From the NCBI RefSeq assembly GCF_020748185.1, contig NZ_JAHZMO010000010.1:57156-121155 (forward strand): a stretch of DNA of 64,000 bases. Reading direction: 5' to 3'. Shown piece after piece: positions 1 through 8,963 of the stretch. Numbering within the stretch: the first letter of the stretch is position 1; each line of letters starts with the position of its first letter. The DNA is from Terrisporobacter petrolearius (GTDB taxonomy: Bacteria > Bacillota > Clostridia > Peptostreptococcales > Peptostreptococcaceae). The notes beneath the pieces were generated by a model. It did no database searches. It was given only the letters and a program-made list of their open reading frames with translations, and had not been told where the DNA came from. The translations under genes were made by a program, and so were the position numbers.

Positions 1-625
1 CAATTGATAATAATAATTTTATTATATTTAAAGTAGTTGATAAAAATAAGAATTTAGTAATAACTACAAGAATAGCAACAGTATATAATATTGCTGTTAT
101 AAACATACCTTTAGTTGCTTTACCAATAAATACATTTCCCATGCCTACTTTTCTTGGTGTCACAGTTTTATAAAGCATAACTATAACTCCCAAACGAGAT
201 ATCATAGGCATAAATATAACTAAGCACATAAGGTTGCTATTTATAGCAGAATTCAATAATCCTATTTTTATTAATACTAAAAATAATATAGCTAGAAGAG
301 AGTTAGTTCCCAATCTGGAATCCTTCATTATCTCCAACATTCTCTCTTTATCTCTGTTACTATATATGGCATCAAATGTATCTCCCAAGCCATCAATATG
401 TAGACCACCCGTTAAAATAACTTCACCTGCTACAATTATTATAGATGTTATAAATGGATCAAATATTTGAATTGACAAACTTCCTATACTAAAAGAAATC
501 AACCCTATTACAAATCCTACTAATGGAAAATACACTATGGATTTGTGAAACTCTTCATCAAATCCAATATCTGCTTTAATAGGTATTCTAGTCATAAACT
601 GTAATAACCCTATAAATCTTTTCAT
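1..625 (-). CDS. cobS: Adenosylcobinamide-GDP ribazoletransferase (cobalamin synthase), cut by left edge
   Basis: Membrane enzyme of the last step of B12 nucleotide-loop assembly, joining alpha-ribazole to adenosylcobinamide-GDP. The minus-strand frame is open from an ATG at 625 to the window edge, giving about 208 residues; the C-terminus lies outside. It reads MKRFIGLLQFMTRIPIKAD at the start and carries the family motif GGLHIDGLGDTFDAI near residues 73-87 (usual form GGLHxDGLxDTxDG), followed by hydrophobic membrane segments. The start lies 5 bases after the cobU stop, so it is the last visible gene of a cobT-cobU-cobS operon. Identification is firm; only completeness is unknown. Confidence 0.9.
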   Translation of the reverse strand, partial: MKRFIGLLQFMTRIPIKADIGFDEEFHKSIVYFPLVGFVIGLISFSIGSLSIQIFDPFITSIIIVAGEVILTGGLHIDGLGDTFDAIYSNRDKERMLEIMKDSRLGTNSLLAILFLVLIKIGLLNSAINSNLMCLVIFMPMISRLGVIVMLYKTVTPRKVGMGNVFIGKATKGMFITAILYTVAILVVITKFLFLSTTLNIIKLLLSI

Positions 626-630
626 AATTA

Positions 631-1188
631 TCACTTCACTTTCATAGGAATTCCACTTACAACAAAGTAAACTTCATTGCTATAACTAGCTATTAATTGA
701 TTTGCTCTTCCAACAAAATCACCATATATTCTAGATAATTTATTTTCTGGCACAATTCCCATTCCAATTTCATTAGTTACTATTACAAAATATAAGTTTG
801 TTTTTTTAACAGCTTCTAATAATTTAGTTATTTGTTCTCTTATATAATTTTCTAATTCATTTAATTCTTCTGAAGTGGCTTCATCAACTTCTATCCCATG
901 AGTAAACATTAAGTTATTTACCATAAGAGTTACACAGTCCATTATTACCGTGTCATGGTTTTTATTCAATTCTTCTACTATGGAATATATATCCTTATAT
1001 ATTTCATAGGTTTTCCAACTTCTAGGCCTATTTTCCTGGTGTTTTTTAACTCGATTTTTCATTTCATCATCAAATGCTACTGACGTAGCAATGTATGCTG
1101 TTTTATTATTTTGTTTTATACAAAGCGATTCAGCAAAACTACTTTTCCCCGATCTTGCTCCACCTGTAACTAAAATGATATTACTCAT
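631..1188 (-). CDS. cobU: Bifunctional adenosylcobinamide kinase / guanylyltransferase
   Basis: Phosphorylates adenosylcobinamide and transfers GMP to it, making the substrate of CobS. The 185-residue length is normal for the family. The N-terminal P-loop reads GGARSGKS (residues 9-16). RSWKTYEIY and DCVTLMVNNLM follow the CobU pattern, and VTNEIGMGIVPENKLSR in the C-terminal half is the typical family signature. The start ATG has AAAGGAGAG about 6 bases upstream. It lies 20 bases after cobT and 5 bases before cobS, so the three genes are very likely co-transcribed and work in sequence in the cytoplasm and at the membrane. Confidence 0.95.
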   Translation of the reverse strand: MSNIILVTGGARSGKSSFAESLCIKQNNKTAYIATSVAFDDEMKNRVKKHQENRPRSWKTYEIYKDIYSIVEELNKNHDTVIMDCVTLMVNNLMFTHGIEVDEATSEELNELENYIREQITKLLEAVKKTNLYFVIVTNEIGMGIVPENKLSRIYGDFVGRANQLIASYSNEVYFVVSGIPMKVK

Positions 1189-1208
1189 AATTGCTCTCCT
1201 TTAGATAT

Positions 1209-2264
1209 TTATCTTCCCATATCTATTTCATCAAATGTTGCCATATTTTTATATACGTAATTTGCAGCTTCTATTATATTAAAAGATAGTGCTGCTCCAC
1301 TTCCTTCTCCTAGTCTCATATCCATGTTTAAAAATGGTTGAAGTCCCATAATCTCTAAGGCTTTTTTTGTTCCTGGTTCTGCTGATAAATGAGAAGCTAT
1401 CATATAGTACTTTGTTTTTGGATTAATATGATATGCTAATAAAGCTGCTGCATAAGATATAAATCCATCAAGCACAATAGGTATTCTATTAGCTGCACAT
1501 CCTAAGATTACACCTGCCATAGCACCTATTTCAAATCCACCCACTTTAGCTAGTACATCTATTGCATCTTTAGGATTAGGTTTATTTAACTCTATAGATC
1601 TTCTTATTACTTCTGCTTTATGTTCAATTAATTCTTTCTTTAGACCAGCTCCTATACCAGTAATTTCTTGTGGGTCATAATTTCCAAAAACTGAAATTAT
1701 GGCAGTAGATGGAGTAGTATTAGCTATTCCCATCTCTCCTATCCCAATTAAAGTATAATCATCTTGAATACACTTTTCTGCCATTTCTATCCCTATTGAT
1801 ATACATTTTTCTGCTTCTGATCTCGTCATAGCAGGTCCTTTAGCCATGTTAGATGTGCCTTTTCTTATTTTATAATCAATTACTCCATCTATTTTTTCAT
1901 CACAATTTATCCCTACATCAACTGCTAAAACATCAGCTCCTACAAATTTTGAAATTGTCCCAACACCATTTATTTTTTTAGGAAAATTTTGAAATTGTAA
2001 TATGGTAATATTTTGAGGATCTGGTGCTACACCTTCTTCATAAACTCCATGGTCTGCTCCAAAAGCTATTATTACTTTTTTTGATGTATCAAAATATTTT
2101 CTTCCATATATTCCTGCAAGTTGCTCACAAATATTTTCCATTTTACCTAAACTTCCTGTTGGCTTTATAAGCCTATTCAATCTTTCTTCTGCTTGCTTTA
2201 TGTATTTTTCTTCTAATGGATAAATATTTCTTGATATATTTTCTATTAAATTCACGGCTACCAT
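1209..2264 (-). CDS. cobT: Nicotinate-nucleotide-dimethylbenzimidazole phosphoribosyltransferase
   Basis: Makes alpha-ribazole phosphate from a lower-ligand base (dimethylbenzimidazole or analogue) and nicotinate mononucleotide. At 351 residues it has the usual family length. RLNRLIKPTGSLGKME near the N-terminus, FGADHGVYEEGV and GIGEMGIANTTPSTA are CobT hallmarks, and the C-terminal EPGTKKALEIMGLQPFLNM with LGEGSGAA holds the catalytic region. Start choice: an AAGGGGG sequence sits directly against the ATG at 2264 but about 9 bases before an in-frame GTG at 2255, so the GTG (348 aa) may be the true start. First gene of the cob unit. I saw no cobalamin riboswitch sequence upstream. Confidence 0.93.
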   Translation of the reverse strand: MVAVNLIENISRNIYPLEEKYIKQAEERLNRLIKPTGSLGKMENICEQLAGIYGRKYFDTSKKVIIAFGADHGVYEEGVAPDPQNITILQFQNFPKKINGVGTISKFVGADVLAVDVGINCDEKIDGVIDYKIRKGTSNMAKGPAMTRSEAEKCISIGIEMAEKCIQDDYTLIGIGEMGIANTTPSTAIISVFGNYDPQEITGIGAGLKKELIEHKAEVIRRSIELNKPNPKDAIDVLAKVGGFEIGAMAGVILGCAANRIPIVLDGFISYAAALLAYHINPKTKYYMIASHLSAEPGTKKALEIMGLQPFLNMDMRLGEGSGAALSFNIIEAANYVYKNMATFDEIDMGR

Positions 2265-2478
2265 CCCCCTTAAACTTTTTATTTTTTGTAATTTGTCTAA
2301 AATTTATATTATTTGTTAAGTTTCCTACAATAATTATATTGTTATATATAAAAACTATCTAGTACTTTATGTATTTTTTAAGCATTTTTTGGAATTAAAG
2401 GTATTTTCATTTTGACGAATAGTATTTATTTATAAACAAAAAATATAAATAGATAAATATATTTAAGGAGATGATTAA

Positions 2479-2670
2479 ATGAATAATTTCAATGATTTGA
2501 AAAACCTATACGAGGATGGTTATAGATGTATTTATCAAGACGGAGCTGAAGGTAATAGAAATATATATCTAAAGAATTTTGATGAAGAAAAATCTACAGT
2601 TGTAAACCTTCAAGATGAAAATGAATTTTCACAGTTTCAAGATTATGTTAGTGGTTTAAGAATGTCATAA
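2479..2670 (+). CDS. Small acidic protein of unknown function (63 aa)
   Basis: A short soluble protein beginning MNNFNDLKNLYEDGYRCI with no signal peptide or membrane segment and a net negative charge. It is supported as a real gene by a strong ribosome-binding site (AAGGAG, 8 bases before the ATG) and by an intrinsic terminator directly after its stop. It is transcribed alone, divergently from cobT. I do not recognise a named family; the size and composition suit a small conserved clostridial protein, which is only an inference. Confidence 0.75.
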   Translation: MNNFNDLKNLYEDGYRCIYQDGAEGNRNIYLKNFDEEKSTVVNLQDENEFSQFQDYVSGLRMS

Positions 2671-2673
2671 TAA

Positions 2674-2698
2674 AAGGGAGCAAAAGCTCCCTCTTATT
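2674..2698 (+). terminator. Intrinsic terminator after the 63-aa gene
   Basis: Stem GGGAGC (2676-2681), loop AAAA, GCTCCC (2686-2691), then TCTTATT. It begins 5 bases after the stop of the small gene. Confidence 0.8.
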
Positions 2699-2799
2699 AA
2701 AATAAAACGAAATGACAAAATTATATATGTTTTTGCAACTAAGTATATGGTTTTTACTTTTATTCTTTCAAAAAACTTTATCTAGAGTTACAATTATTT

Positions 2800-2919
2800 C
2801 TATTTTGTAGTCACAATTTGTTTAATAAGCTCTAAAAGTTCCTTCCTGTCAACTTCTAAATGCTTCTTTTTCTCCTTATATTCTTGAAAGTTAACAACTT
2901 TTGCCATAGTTTTCTTCAT
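2800..2919 (-). CDS. Possible micropeptide gene (39 aa, basic)
   Basis: An open frame starting ATG at 2919 and ending TAG at 2800, encoding MKKTMAKVVNFQEYKEKKK and then a Leu/Glu/Lys-rich helix ending QIVTTK. GGGAAGTGAG lies 3 bases before the ATG, a plausible but imperfect ribosome-binding site. The composition (Lys/Glu/Leu, amphipathic helix) looks protein-like rather than random AT-rich translation. No family is recognised. The long flanking non-coding sequence makes it a reasonable hidden gene, but it could also be chance. Confidence 0.4.
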   Translation of the reverse strand: MKKTMAKVVNFQEYKEKKKHLEVDRKELLELIKQIVTTK

Positions 2920-3214
2920 AAACTCACTTCCCAACTAAGATTATTAACTTATATAAGTAATTCTATGTTATTTATCTTTTTCCTCTAAATTTTTTATTAT
3001 TTTTTATAAAAAATATTAGATTTTTAATTTTTAGAATCAAAATTTGTAGAAATATTTGTTATTTTATTATTCGCCATATATTCTAATACATATTTAATCA
3101 ATATTTTAATAACTATTATTTTTATAATTACCTATATATTAATTATTGACAACACTTATATTTTAAGTCATGCACTCAAACTATTTTTTGTTATATAGTT
3201 TATTTATATATTTG
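2920..3214. other. AT-rich intergenic stretch with no recognised feature
   Basis: Very AT-rich sequence between the micropeptide candidate and the protease gene. I see no convincing open frame, strong hairpin with a T-run, or repeat in it. Confidence 0.5.
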
Positions 3215-4366
3215 TTACTTGATTTCCTTCTTAATATATTCTAATGCTGATTTAAGTTGTTGATTTTCATTTGTTTCTTTAATTTTAGGCGTAATACCTT
3301 TTCCGTTTATATAATCCCCATTTGGTGTAAAATACTGAGCAGTTGTTAATTTATATCCAGTACCATCTTTTAATCCTTTTACACTTTGTACTAGACCTTT
3401 ACCAAAAGATGTTTCACCTATGGCTATAGCCTTGTTATTATCAACTAAAGCTGCTGTTAAAATTTCTGATGCCGATGCACTTCCTCCATTTATTAAAACA
3501 GCTATTGGCATATCAACTTGTTTGTCATCTGATTTATAATACTCTTTATTTCCTGTATTATCTTTTGTATAGACAATTGTTCCCTTTCCTATTAAGTCAT
3601 CTGCTATATCTACGCAAACATCTAATAGTCCTCCTGGATTATCTCTCAAGTCTATTACTAATCCTTTAACGCCCTTAGATTCTAATACGCTTAAATTTTC
3701 TTTAAATTCTTTATGTGTATTTTCATCAAAAGATTTTATTCTTAAATAACCTATATTGTTATCCATAACTTCATTAGATACACTCTTTGTTACTATAGTT
3801 TCCCTCTTAATATCAAAACTTAACTCTTGTTCCTTTCTTTGAACAGTTAAACTAACATCTGTATTTTCTTTTCCTTTTATATTCTTAATTACATCGTCTA
3901 TCTTTTTAGTTTCAACAGATTCTCCATCAACTTTTAGAACTATATCTCCTGATTTAACACCTGCTTTGTCTGCCGGTGAACCTTCTATTGGAGAAATTAT
4001 TGTTAGTTTATTATTTTCAGGATTTACACCTATATATACTCCAATCCCAACAAAGGAACCACTTGTTTGTTCTTTTAAACTTTCAAATTCATCTGCTGTG
4101 TAATACTGTGAATATGGATCATTAAGACCTTCAAATAATCCTTTTAATGCTCCATCTACTAAATTGTTTCCGGACACTTCTTTATAGTAATCCTCCTGAA
4201 TAAGTTCTTCTAAACCCAATAGCTTGTTATATTTTGCATAAGATTCATATAAGTCTTTCGATATTATTACTTTATTTCCTAACGTAATTTGAAACATTGT
4301 TGTACCAATTATAGTTACTATTACAAGAATAATAGAATATATAAGAGCCCTTTTTTTAGATATCAT
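3215..4366 (-). CDS. S41-family C-terminal processing protease (CtpA/CtpB type)
   Basis: Serine protease acting outside the membrane on exported or membrane proteins. The 383 residues comprise an N-terminal membrane anchor (about 7-30), a PDZ domain (about 100-190, GIGVYIGV and SPADKAGVKSGDIVLKVDG) and the S41 catalytic core. GGSASASE holds the likely nucleophile Ser298 and GETSFGKGLVQ holds the general-base Lys323, with the 25-residue spacing usual for Ser/Lys Ctp enzymes. AAAGGAGAG lies 9 bases before the ATG. It stands alone; no terminator is obvious. In Bacillus a relative (CtpB) cleaves SpoIVFA in sporulation; whether this one does is not shown by the sequence. Confidence 0.93.
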   Translation of the reverse strand: MISKKRALIYSIILVIVTIIGTTMFQITLGNKVIISKDLYESYAKYNKLLGLEELIQEDYYKEVSGNNLVDGALKGLFEGLNDPYSQYYTADEFESLKEQTSGSFVGIGVYIGVNPENNKLTIISPIEGSPADKAGVKSGDIVLKVDGESVETKKIDDVIKNIKGKENTDVSLTVQRKEQELSFDIKRETIVTKSVSNEVMDNNIGYLRIKSFDENTHKEFKENLSVLESKGVKGLVIDLRDNPGGLLDVCVDIADDLIGKGTIVYTKDNTGNKEYYKSDDKQVDMPIAVLINGGSASASEILTAALVDNNKAIAIGETSFGKGLVQSVKGLKDGTGYKLTTAQYFTPNGDYINGKGITPKIKETNENQQLKSALEYIKKEIK

Positions 4367-4534
4367 TTGTTCATCTCTCCTTTAATCAATCTACTATATA
4401 TTATATGACTAGCTTGTCTTTTTATTACTCTTTATCAATTATATTGCTTTAAATCTATAATTTTACTAAAATCTATATTAGGAAAGTAAAATTTAGGTAA
4501 TTATATAATACCACAATTAAGAGGTGTAGATTAT

Positions 4535-5104
4535 ATGAAAAAAGAGTTTAGAAAAAATGTTATTATGATTAGAAAAGAAAAAAACAAAGATTTTATTAAA
4601 CACAACTCAGATATAATCACAGAAAAGCTACTTCAGCTAGACTGTATTAAAAATGCACAAACTATTATGCTTTATTTAGACTTTAATAACGAAGTTGCCA
4701 CAGACAATCTAATTAAAAAACTTATAAAATTAGGTAAAATTGTGGCATCACCTATAACTTTAAAGGAAGAAAGAAAATTAATACCTTCTCAAATTACAGA
4801 TTTAGAAAATGGAATTAAATATGGTGCTTATAACATTAGAGAGCCAAAACCTGAATGCTCTACTGCCATAGACATAAAAGATTTAGATGTGGTTATAGTG
4901 CCAGCTGTAGCCTATGATAAAGATTGTTACCGCCTTGGGTATGGTGGTGGTTTTTATGATAGATTCCTTGAGAATCTAAGGGAAGATGCCGTTACTGTGG
5001 GAATAGCTTTTGATTTACAAATTTTTGACCAAGTTCCCAAAGAAGATCACGATGCTAAATTGGATTACATAGTAACCGAATCTACAATATTAACATCAAG
5101 ATAA
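4535..5104 (+). CDS. 5-formyltetrahydrofolate cyclo-ligase
   Basis: ATP-dependent conversion of 5-formyl-THF to 5,10-methenyl-THF, salvaging folate for one-carbon metabolism. The 189-residue length is normal. The family signature RLGYGGGFYDRFL lies near residues 132-144 and the N-terminal helix with basic residues (KEFRKNVIMIRKEK) is typical. AAGAGGTG stands upstream of the ATG. It is convergent with the chemoreceptor gene and shares a bidirectional terminator with it. Confidence 0.93.
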   Translation: MKKEFRKNVIMIRKEKNKDFIKHNSDIITEKLLQLDCIKNAQTIMLYLDFNNEVATDNLIKKLIKLGKIVASPITLKEERKLIPSQITDLENGIKYGAYNIREPKPECSTAIDIKDLDVVIVPAVAYDKDCYRLGYGGGFYDRFLENLREDAVTVGIAFDLQIFDQVPKEDHDAKLDYIVTESTILTSR

Positions 5105-5147
5105 ATTAAAACTATTTATTACTTTATATCTAAAACATCTACATTTG

Positions 5148-5199
5148 AAATTACTAAAAAAACTGATTCCAATTTTAGGAACCAGTTTTTTTAGTAATT
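5148..5199. terminator. Bidirectional terminator between convergent genes
   Basis: A long hairpin: AATTACTAAAAAAACTG, then a bulge and TTCC, loop AATTTT, and the complementary arm ending CAGTTTTTTTAGTAATT. A/T runs lie on both sides, so it can stop transcription from the folate gene (plus) and the chemoreceptor gene (minus). Confidence 0.85.
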
Positions 5200-5206
5200 T
5201 TCATAT

Positions 5207-7219
5207 TTAGTCCTGAATTTTAAAACCTGATGCAACATTTTTAAGTATTTGAGCTTGGTTTGATAGTTCATTGCTTGCTGCTGAACTTTCTTGAGCTGTT
5301 GCTGCATTTGTTTGTACAACTGTACTTATTTGTTCAATACCTTCTAATGTTTGTTTTAAGGCTGCTGCTTGCTCAACAGATGCTAAAGAAATTTCATCTA
5401 TTAATTTTACCGACTGAGACACTTCTTCAAGTACATTTTCAAGCATTTTCTCAGTTTTCACGGCTATAAGGTTCCCATTTTGCACAGCTTTAACTGACTC
5501 CTCAATTAAATGAGTTGTTTCTTTTGATGCATCGGAAGATCTTGTAGCTAGATTTCTTACTTCATCTGCAACAACTGCAAATCCTTTGCCTGCAGCTCCT
5601 GCTCTAGATGCTTCCACTGCTGCATTTAAAGCCAATATATTTGTTTGGAATGAAATATCCTCAATTACTTTAATAATTTTACTTATTTGTGTTGATTTAG
5701 AATTTATTTCTTCAATAGCTAGTATCATTTTCTTCATTTGATCATTACTTTCTATGGCAAGATCTCCAGCAGTTTTAACTTGTTTTGATGCATTTAGTGC
5801 GTTATCTGCATTTGTTGATACTCTATCTGATAAATCATTTACTGTTGCTGTTAATTCTTCCGTTGTACTTGCTTGATACAGCGAACCTTCAGCAAGTACT
5901 TGTGCTGCATTTGCTATTTCTTTTGAACCAACTGCAACATTTTCTGATGTTTCAACAATCTTTCCTATAGTTTCCTTGAATATAGATGAGAGTTGTAATA
6001 ATGAATTTTTTATCTTAGCAAAATCACCTTCATAGTTTTGTTTTAAGTCAATATTTAAGTCTCCCGTTGAAAATCTATCTAAAGATTTTGATATTTCATC
6101 AATATAAATAATATATTCATTTAATCTTAATACAAGCTTCTTCATTGATTCAGCTAATCTTCCAGTTTCATCTTTGCTTTCTATATTTATTTCTGCGTCA
6201 AGATTTCCTGCAGCTAATTCTTCCGTTACATTCATAAGATTTTGAATTGGGGCAACTAAGCTTTTTGTTACTGCTATAATTGCTATTATAAGAATTAAAA
6301 ATGCAATTAAATATATGACTAATGTTGTAGATATAGATGTTTTTACTAAAGCCATATAACTATCTTTACTAATACTTAGAAGCACTTTCCAGCCAGCATC
6401 TCTTGTATCACTTACAATTCCATAACGTATTTTACCATTTTCAGTGTATTTTATTATTTTATTTGTTGTTTTATCTATTTCGCTAAGTATTTTATCGTCA
6501 AATCCTATTTCACTAACATTCTTAAGAACCCTCTCAGTATCCTTACTTGCCAATACTTGTCCAATATTTGAGATAAGCATTGTGTATCCACCATCTTTAA
6601 AGTCAGTATCCATTGTTGCCACTTGTTTACTTATATCTTCAATAGAAACATCAACTGCTGCAACCCCTATAATTTCTTTATTATTTAAATCATACACTGG
6701 AGCTGAAAATGTAACAACCATATTTCCAGTAACAGAATCTTCGTAGGGCTGTGATATAATAAACCCTTTTTCAATGTCTTCACTTTTTGAAAACCAATAA
6801 TTTTTTAATTTTAAATCATATCCTTCATCAGAAATATAAGTACCGCTATCAAATGCAAAGCCTTCATTTGCTGAAGCAATATATGCATTCAAAATTTGAG
6901 TATCTTTTTCCTTTACATATCCAAGTGATTTATAAACATCTTTATAAGATGAATGATTCTTATAATCCTCTCTAGTTGCATCTGTTAATACATTTCTGAC
7001 AGCTGTGTTTCCTGCCATTTGTATAGCAATTGTTTTATATCTTGTAAAATATTCATTTATGTTAGAAACTATATTTTTAGTAGTTAATGTTGAAATACTT
7101 TCTTGATTTTTAGATACAGTTTTAACTGTGTTCTTCATAGTAAACACACCAGAAATTATCATAGCTAAAATGGCAATACCACCAATCATTGTTAAAATTT
7201 TAGTCTTAATACTTTTCAT
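5207..7219 (-). CDS. Methyl-accepting chemotaxis protein with dCACHE sensor
   Basis: Transmembrane chemoreceptor that reports an external ligand to CheA/CheW. The 670 residues comprise TM1 (about 8-27), an extracellular dCACHE-like domain (about 35-285, with QPYEDSVTGNMVVTFSAP and IIGVAAVDVS), TM2 (about 296-318), HAMP (about 319-371) and the cytoplasmic signalling hairpin. The hairpin tip contains EDISFQTNILALNAAVEA and AGKGFAVVADEVRNLA, which identify the family. No CheR-docking pentapeptide is seen at the C-terminus. AAGGGG lies upstream of the ATG. The ligand cannot be told from sequence; the amino-acid-binding dCACHE motif is only partly present. No other chemotaxis gene is nearby. Confidence 0.95.
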   Translation of the reverse strand: MKSIKTKILTMIGGIAILAMIISGVFTMKNTVKTVSKNQESISTLTTKNIVSNINEYFTRYKTIAIQMAGNTAVRNVLTDATREDYKNHSSYKDVYKSLGYVKEKDTQILNAYIASANEGFAFDSGTYISDEGYDLKLKNYWFSKSEDIEKGFIISQPYEDSVTGNMVVTFSAPVYDLNNKEIIGVAAVDVSIEDISKQVATMDTDFKDGGYTMLISNIGQVLASKDTERVLKNVSEIGFDDKILSEIDKTTNKIIKYTENGKIRYGIVSDTRDAGWKVLLSISKDSYMALVKTSISTTLVIYLIAFLILIIAIIAVTKSLVAPIQNLMNVTEELAAGNLDAEINIESKDETGRLAESMKKLVLRLNEYIIYIDEISKSLDRFSTGDLNIDLKQNYEGDFAKIKNSLLQLSSIFKETIGKIVETSENVAVGSKEIANAAQVLAEGSLYQASTTEELTATVNDLSDRVSTNADNALNASKQVKTAGDLAIESNDQMKKMILAIEEINSKSTQISKIIKVIEDISFQTNILALNAAVEASRAGAAGKGFAVVADEVRNLATRSSDASKETTHLIEESVKAVQNGNLIAVKTEKMLENVLEEVSQSVKLIDEISLASVEQAAALKQTLEGIEQISTVVQTNAATAQESSAASNELSNQAQILKNVASGFKIQD

Positions 7220-7317
7220 AAGTCTACCCCTTCCCCTTCAACGTTGTATTTTTCGATTTTTATATCAAAAATAATATTTATAATATAAAGGTATAAGCTC
7301 CATTTATAATAAAATAT

Positions 7318-7344
7318 TCCCGTATGTGTAATATACGGATTTAA
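7318..7344 (-). other. Small hairpin in the chemoreceptor leader
   Basis: CCGTAT and ATACGG flank a 7-base loop, about 100 bases upstream of the chemoreceptor start. On the minus strand it is followed by an AT-rich run. It could be a weak terminator or leader structure; I do not recognise a riboswitch class. Confidence 0.3.
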
Positions 7345-7408
7345 TTGTGAAACCTTAATGAAAATTATTAATTTTCTGATAAATTAAATTATAAATAAAT
7401 ATAGACAT

Positions 7409-7450
7409 AAAAATACCCTAACTATTAGGCCCGAGTTTTAATAGTTAGGG
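7409..7450 (-). terminator. Intrinsic terminator after the PrcB-like gene
   Basis: CCCTAACTATTA (7416-7427) and TAATAGTTAGGG (7439-7450) form a perfect 12-bp stem; on the minus strand it is followed by TATTTTT. Confidence 0.9.
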
Positions 7451-7460
7451 CTCAAGTTTC

Positions 7461-7886
7461 TTATTTCTCTTCTTTTGTTGCATTTAATTGTATTTTGTCT
7501 GGTAAAGATTTAAGATTAGTTTCAGCAACTACAAAAGGATAGGATTTATCCTTGTCTTTATATGTAATATCTACTGTCATAACAGCTTTTTCTTCCACTG
7601 TATCCATAGTTATTTTGTCTATGTCTATACCATGTTCTTTTTCTCCTCTCGTTACTATAACGTATATCTTATTATCTAGTTTTACTGCTAATGCTCTTTC
7701 TTCGTCTTCATACTTATCCATAATATCTAATATTTTCTCTGGAATGGATTCTCTTTGCACCATTGTAAAATCTACCGGTTTTGAAGTATCTAAAAATAAT
7801 TTAGGTACAAATACAAACCCTAAAACTATAAATAATATTAGTATTACACCATATATTACTCCTTTGATATTAAACTTAATCTCCAC
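7461..7886 (-). CDS. Membrane-anchored protein with PrcB-like C-terminal domain
   Basis: The 141 residues comprise an N-terminal membrane helix (about 9-30, YGVILILFIVLGFVFVP) and an extracytoplasmic domain. The stretch YVIVTRGEKEHGIDIDKI, a short beta segment and YPFVVAETNLKSLPD resemble the PrcB_C domain (protease-complex subunit family), in which a GEK..GGY-like turn is followed by YP.VV; this is recognition by pattern and therefore tentative. It starts at GTG with AGGGGGG before it. It is monocistronic, with its own terminator. The role is unknown; modulation of an extracellular protease is the most that family membership suggests. Confidence 0.6.
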   Translation of the reverse strand: MEIKFNIKGVIYGVILILFIVLGFVFVPKLFLDTSKPVDFTMVQRESIPEKILDIMDKYEDEERALAVKLDNKIYVIVTRGEKEHGIDIDKITMDTVEEKAVMTVDITYKDKDKSYPFVVAETNLKSLPDKIQLNATKEEK

Positions 7887-7984
7887 ATTATCCCCCCTAT
7901 CTCTTATAAATATATGAGGAAATAATCTTTGATAGAAGCAAAAAATTCACTTTATTAACATGCCCAAACAATCTGATTTTACTT

Positions 7985-8023
7985 AAAAAGGCGTATTTAA
8001 TAAAATATTAAATACGCCTTTTT
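7985..8023. terminator. Bidirectional-type terminator after the transketolase pair
   Basis: AAAAAGGCGTATTTAATA and TATTAAATACGCCTTTTT form a perfect 18-bp stem with loop AAA, 10 bases beyond the stop of the transketolase C-terminal subunit gene. Confidence 0.92.
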
Positions 8024-8033
8024 ATATATATTA

Positions 8034-8963
8034 TTAGTTTAATGCTTCTTTTACTTTTTCTACTATATTTTTAGCAGTTAAACCATATTTTTCTAATAAT
8101 TTATTTGGTGTTCCTGACTCACCAAAACTATCATTTACTCCAACTTTTTTAACTATTGCAGGATGATTTTCAGATACAACTTCACTTACAGCTGATCCTA
8201 ATCCACCTATTATACTGTGCTCTTCTGCCGTTATTATTGCCTTAGTTTCTTTAGCAGCTTTTATTATAAGTTCTGCATCTATTGGTTTTATTGTAGACAT
8301 ATTGATAACTCTAACATCTATGCTTTCTTCCTTTAACATGTCTGCCGCTATTATTGCTTCGTTAACCATTATTCCACAAGCTATTATTGTAGCATCGTTA
8401 CCGTCTCTTAGAACAACACCTTTTCCAATTTCAAAATTATAATCTTCTTCAAATATTGTTGGAACTGCACTTCTTCCAAGTCTGACATACATAGGTCCAT
8501 TGAACTCAGCTGCAGCAAATATCATCTTTTCAGCTTCAACTCCATCAGCTGGAACCATTACTGTCATATTTGGAATAGATCTCATTAAAGATATATCTTC
8601 CACACTTTGATGAGAACCACCATCTTCTCCAACAGTTATACCTGCATGTGTAGCACATATTTTAACATTTAATTTAGGATAGCATACTGAGTTTCTTATT
8701 ACTTCAAATGCTCTTCCAGTTGCAAACATAGCAAATGTGCTTGCAAAAGGTATTTTTCCTGCTGCTGCAAAACCACAAGCAGCTCCTACTAAGTTTTGTT
8801 CTGCTATACCCATATTAAAAAATCTATTTGGATATGCTTTTAAAAAGTCATTAGTTTTAGTTGATTTAGATAAATCTGCATCTAAAACTACTACATCATC
8901 ATTTATTTTTCCTAATTTAACTAAAGCTTTTCCGTAAGCCTCCCTAGTTGCTATTTTACTCAT
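8034..8963 (-). CDS. tkt: Transketolase, C-terminal subunit
   Basis: The pyrimidine-binding and C-terminal half of transketolase, 309 residues, acting with the N-terminal subunit encoded just upstream to move two-carbon units in the non-oxidative pentose phosphate pathway. [31 protein letters not shown] (with the catalytic Glu of the Pyr domain) and [15 protein letters not shown] are typical of split transketolases of anaerobes. The frame could begin at a GTG at 8972, but AGGAGGTG lies 7 bases before the ATG at 8963, so the ATG is preferred; it overlaps the upstream gene by 8 bases, implying translational coupling. It ends in a strong terminator. Confidence 0.93.
   Translation of the reverse strand: MSKIATREAYGKALVKLGKINDDVVVLDADLSKSTKTNDFLKAYPNRFFNMGIAEQNLVGAACGFAAAGKIPFASTFAMFATGRAFEVIRNSVCYPKLNVKICATHAGITVGEDGGSHQSVEDISLMRSIPNMTVMVPADGVEAEKMIFAAAEFNGPMYVRLGRSAVPTIFEEDYNFEIGKGVVLRDGNDATIIACGIMVNEAIIAADMLKEESIDVRVINMSTIKPIDAELIIKAAKETKAIITAEEHSIIGGLGSAVSEVVSENHPAIVKKVGVNDSFGESGTPNKLLEKYGLTAKNIVEKVKEALN

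Noticed and set aside
2265..2478. Cobalamin riboswitch upstream of cobT
   Set aside because: I looked for a B12-box-like sequence and found only AT-rich spacer.
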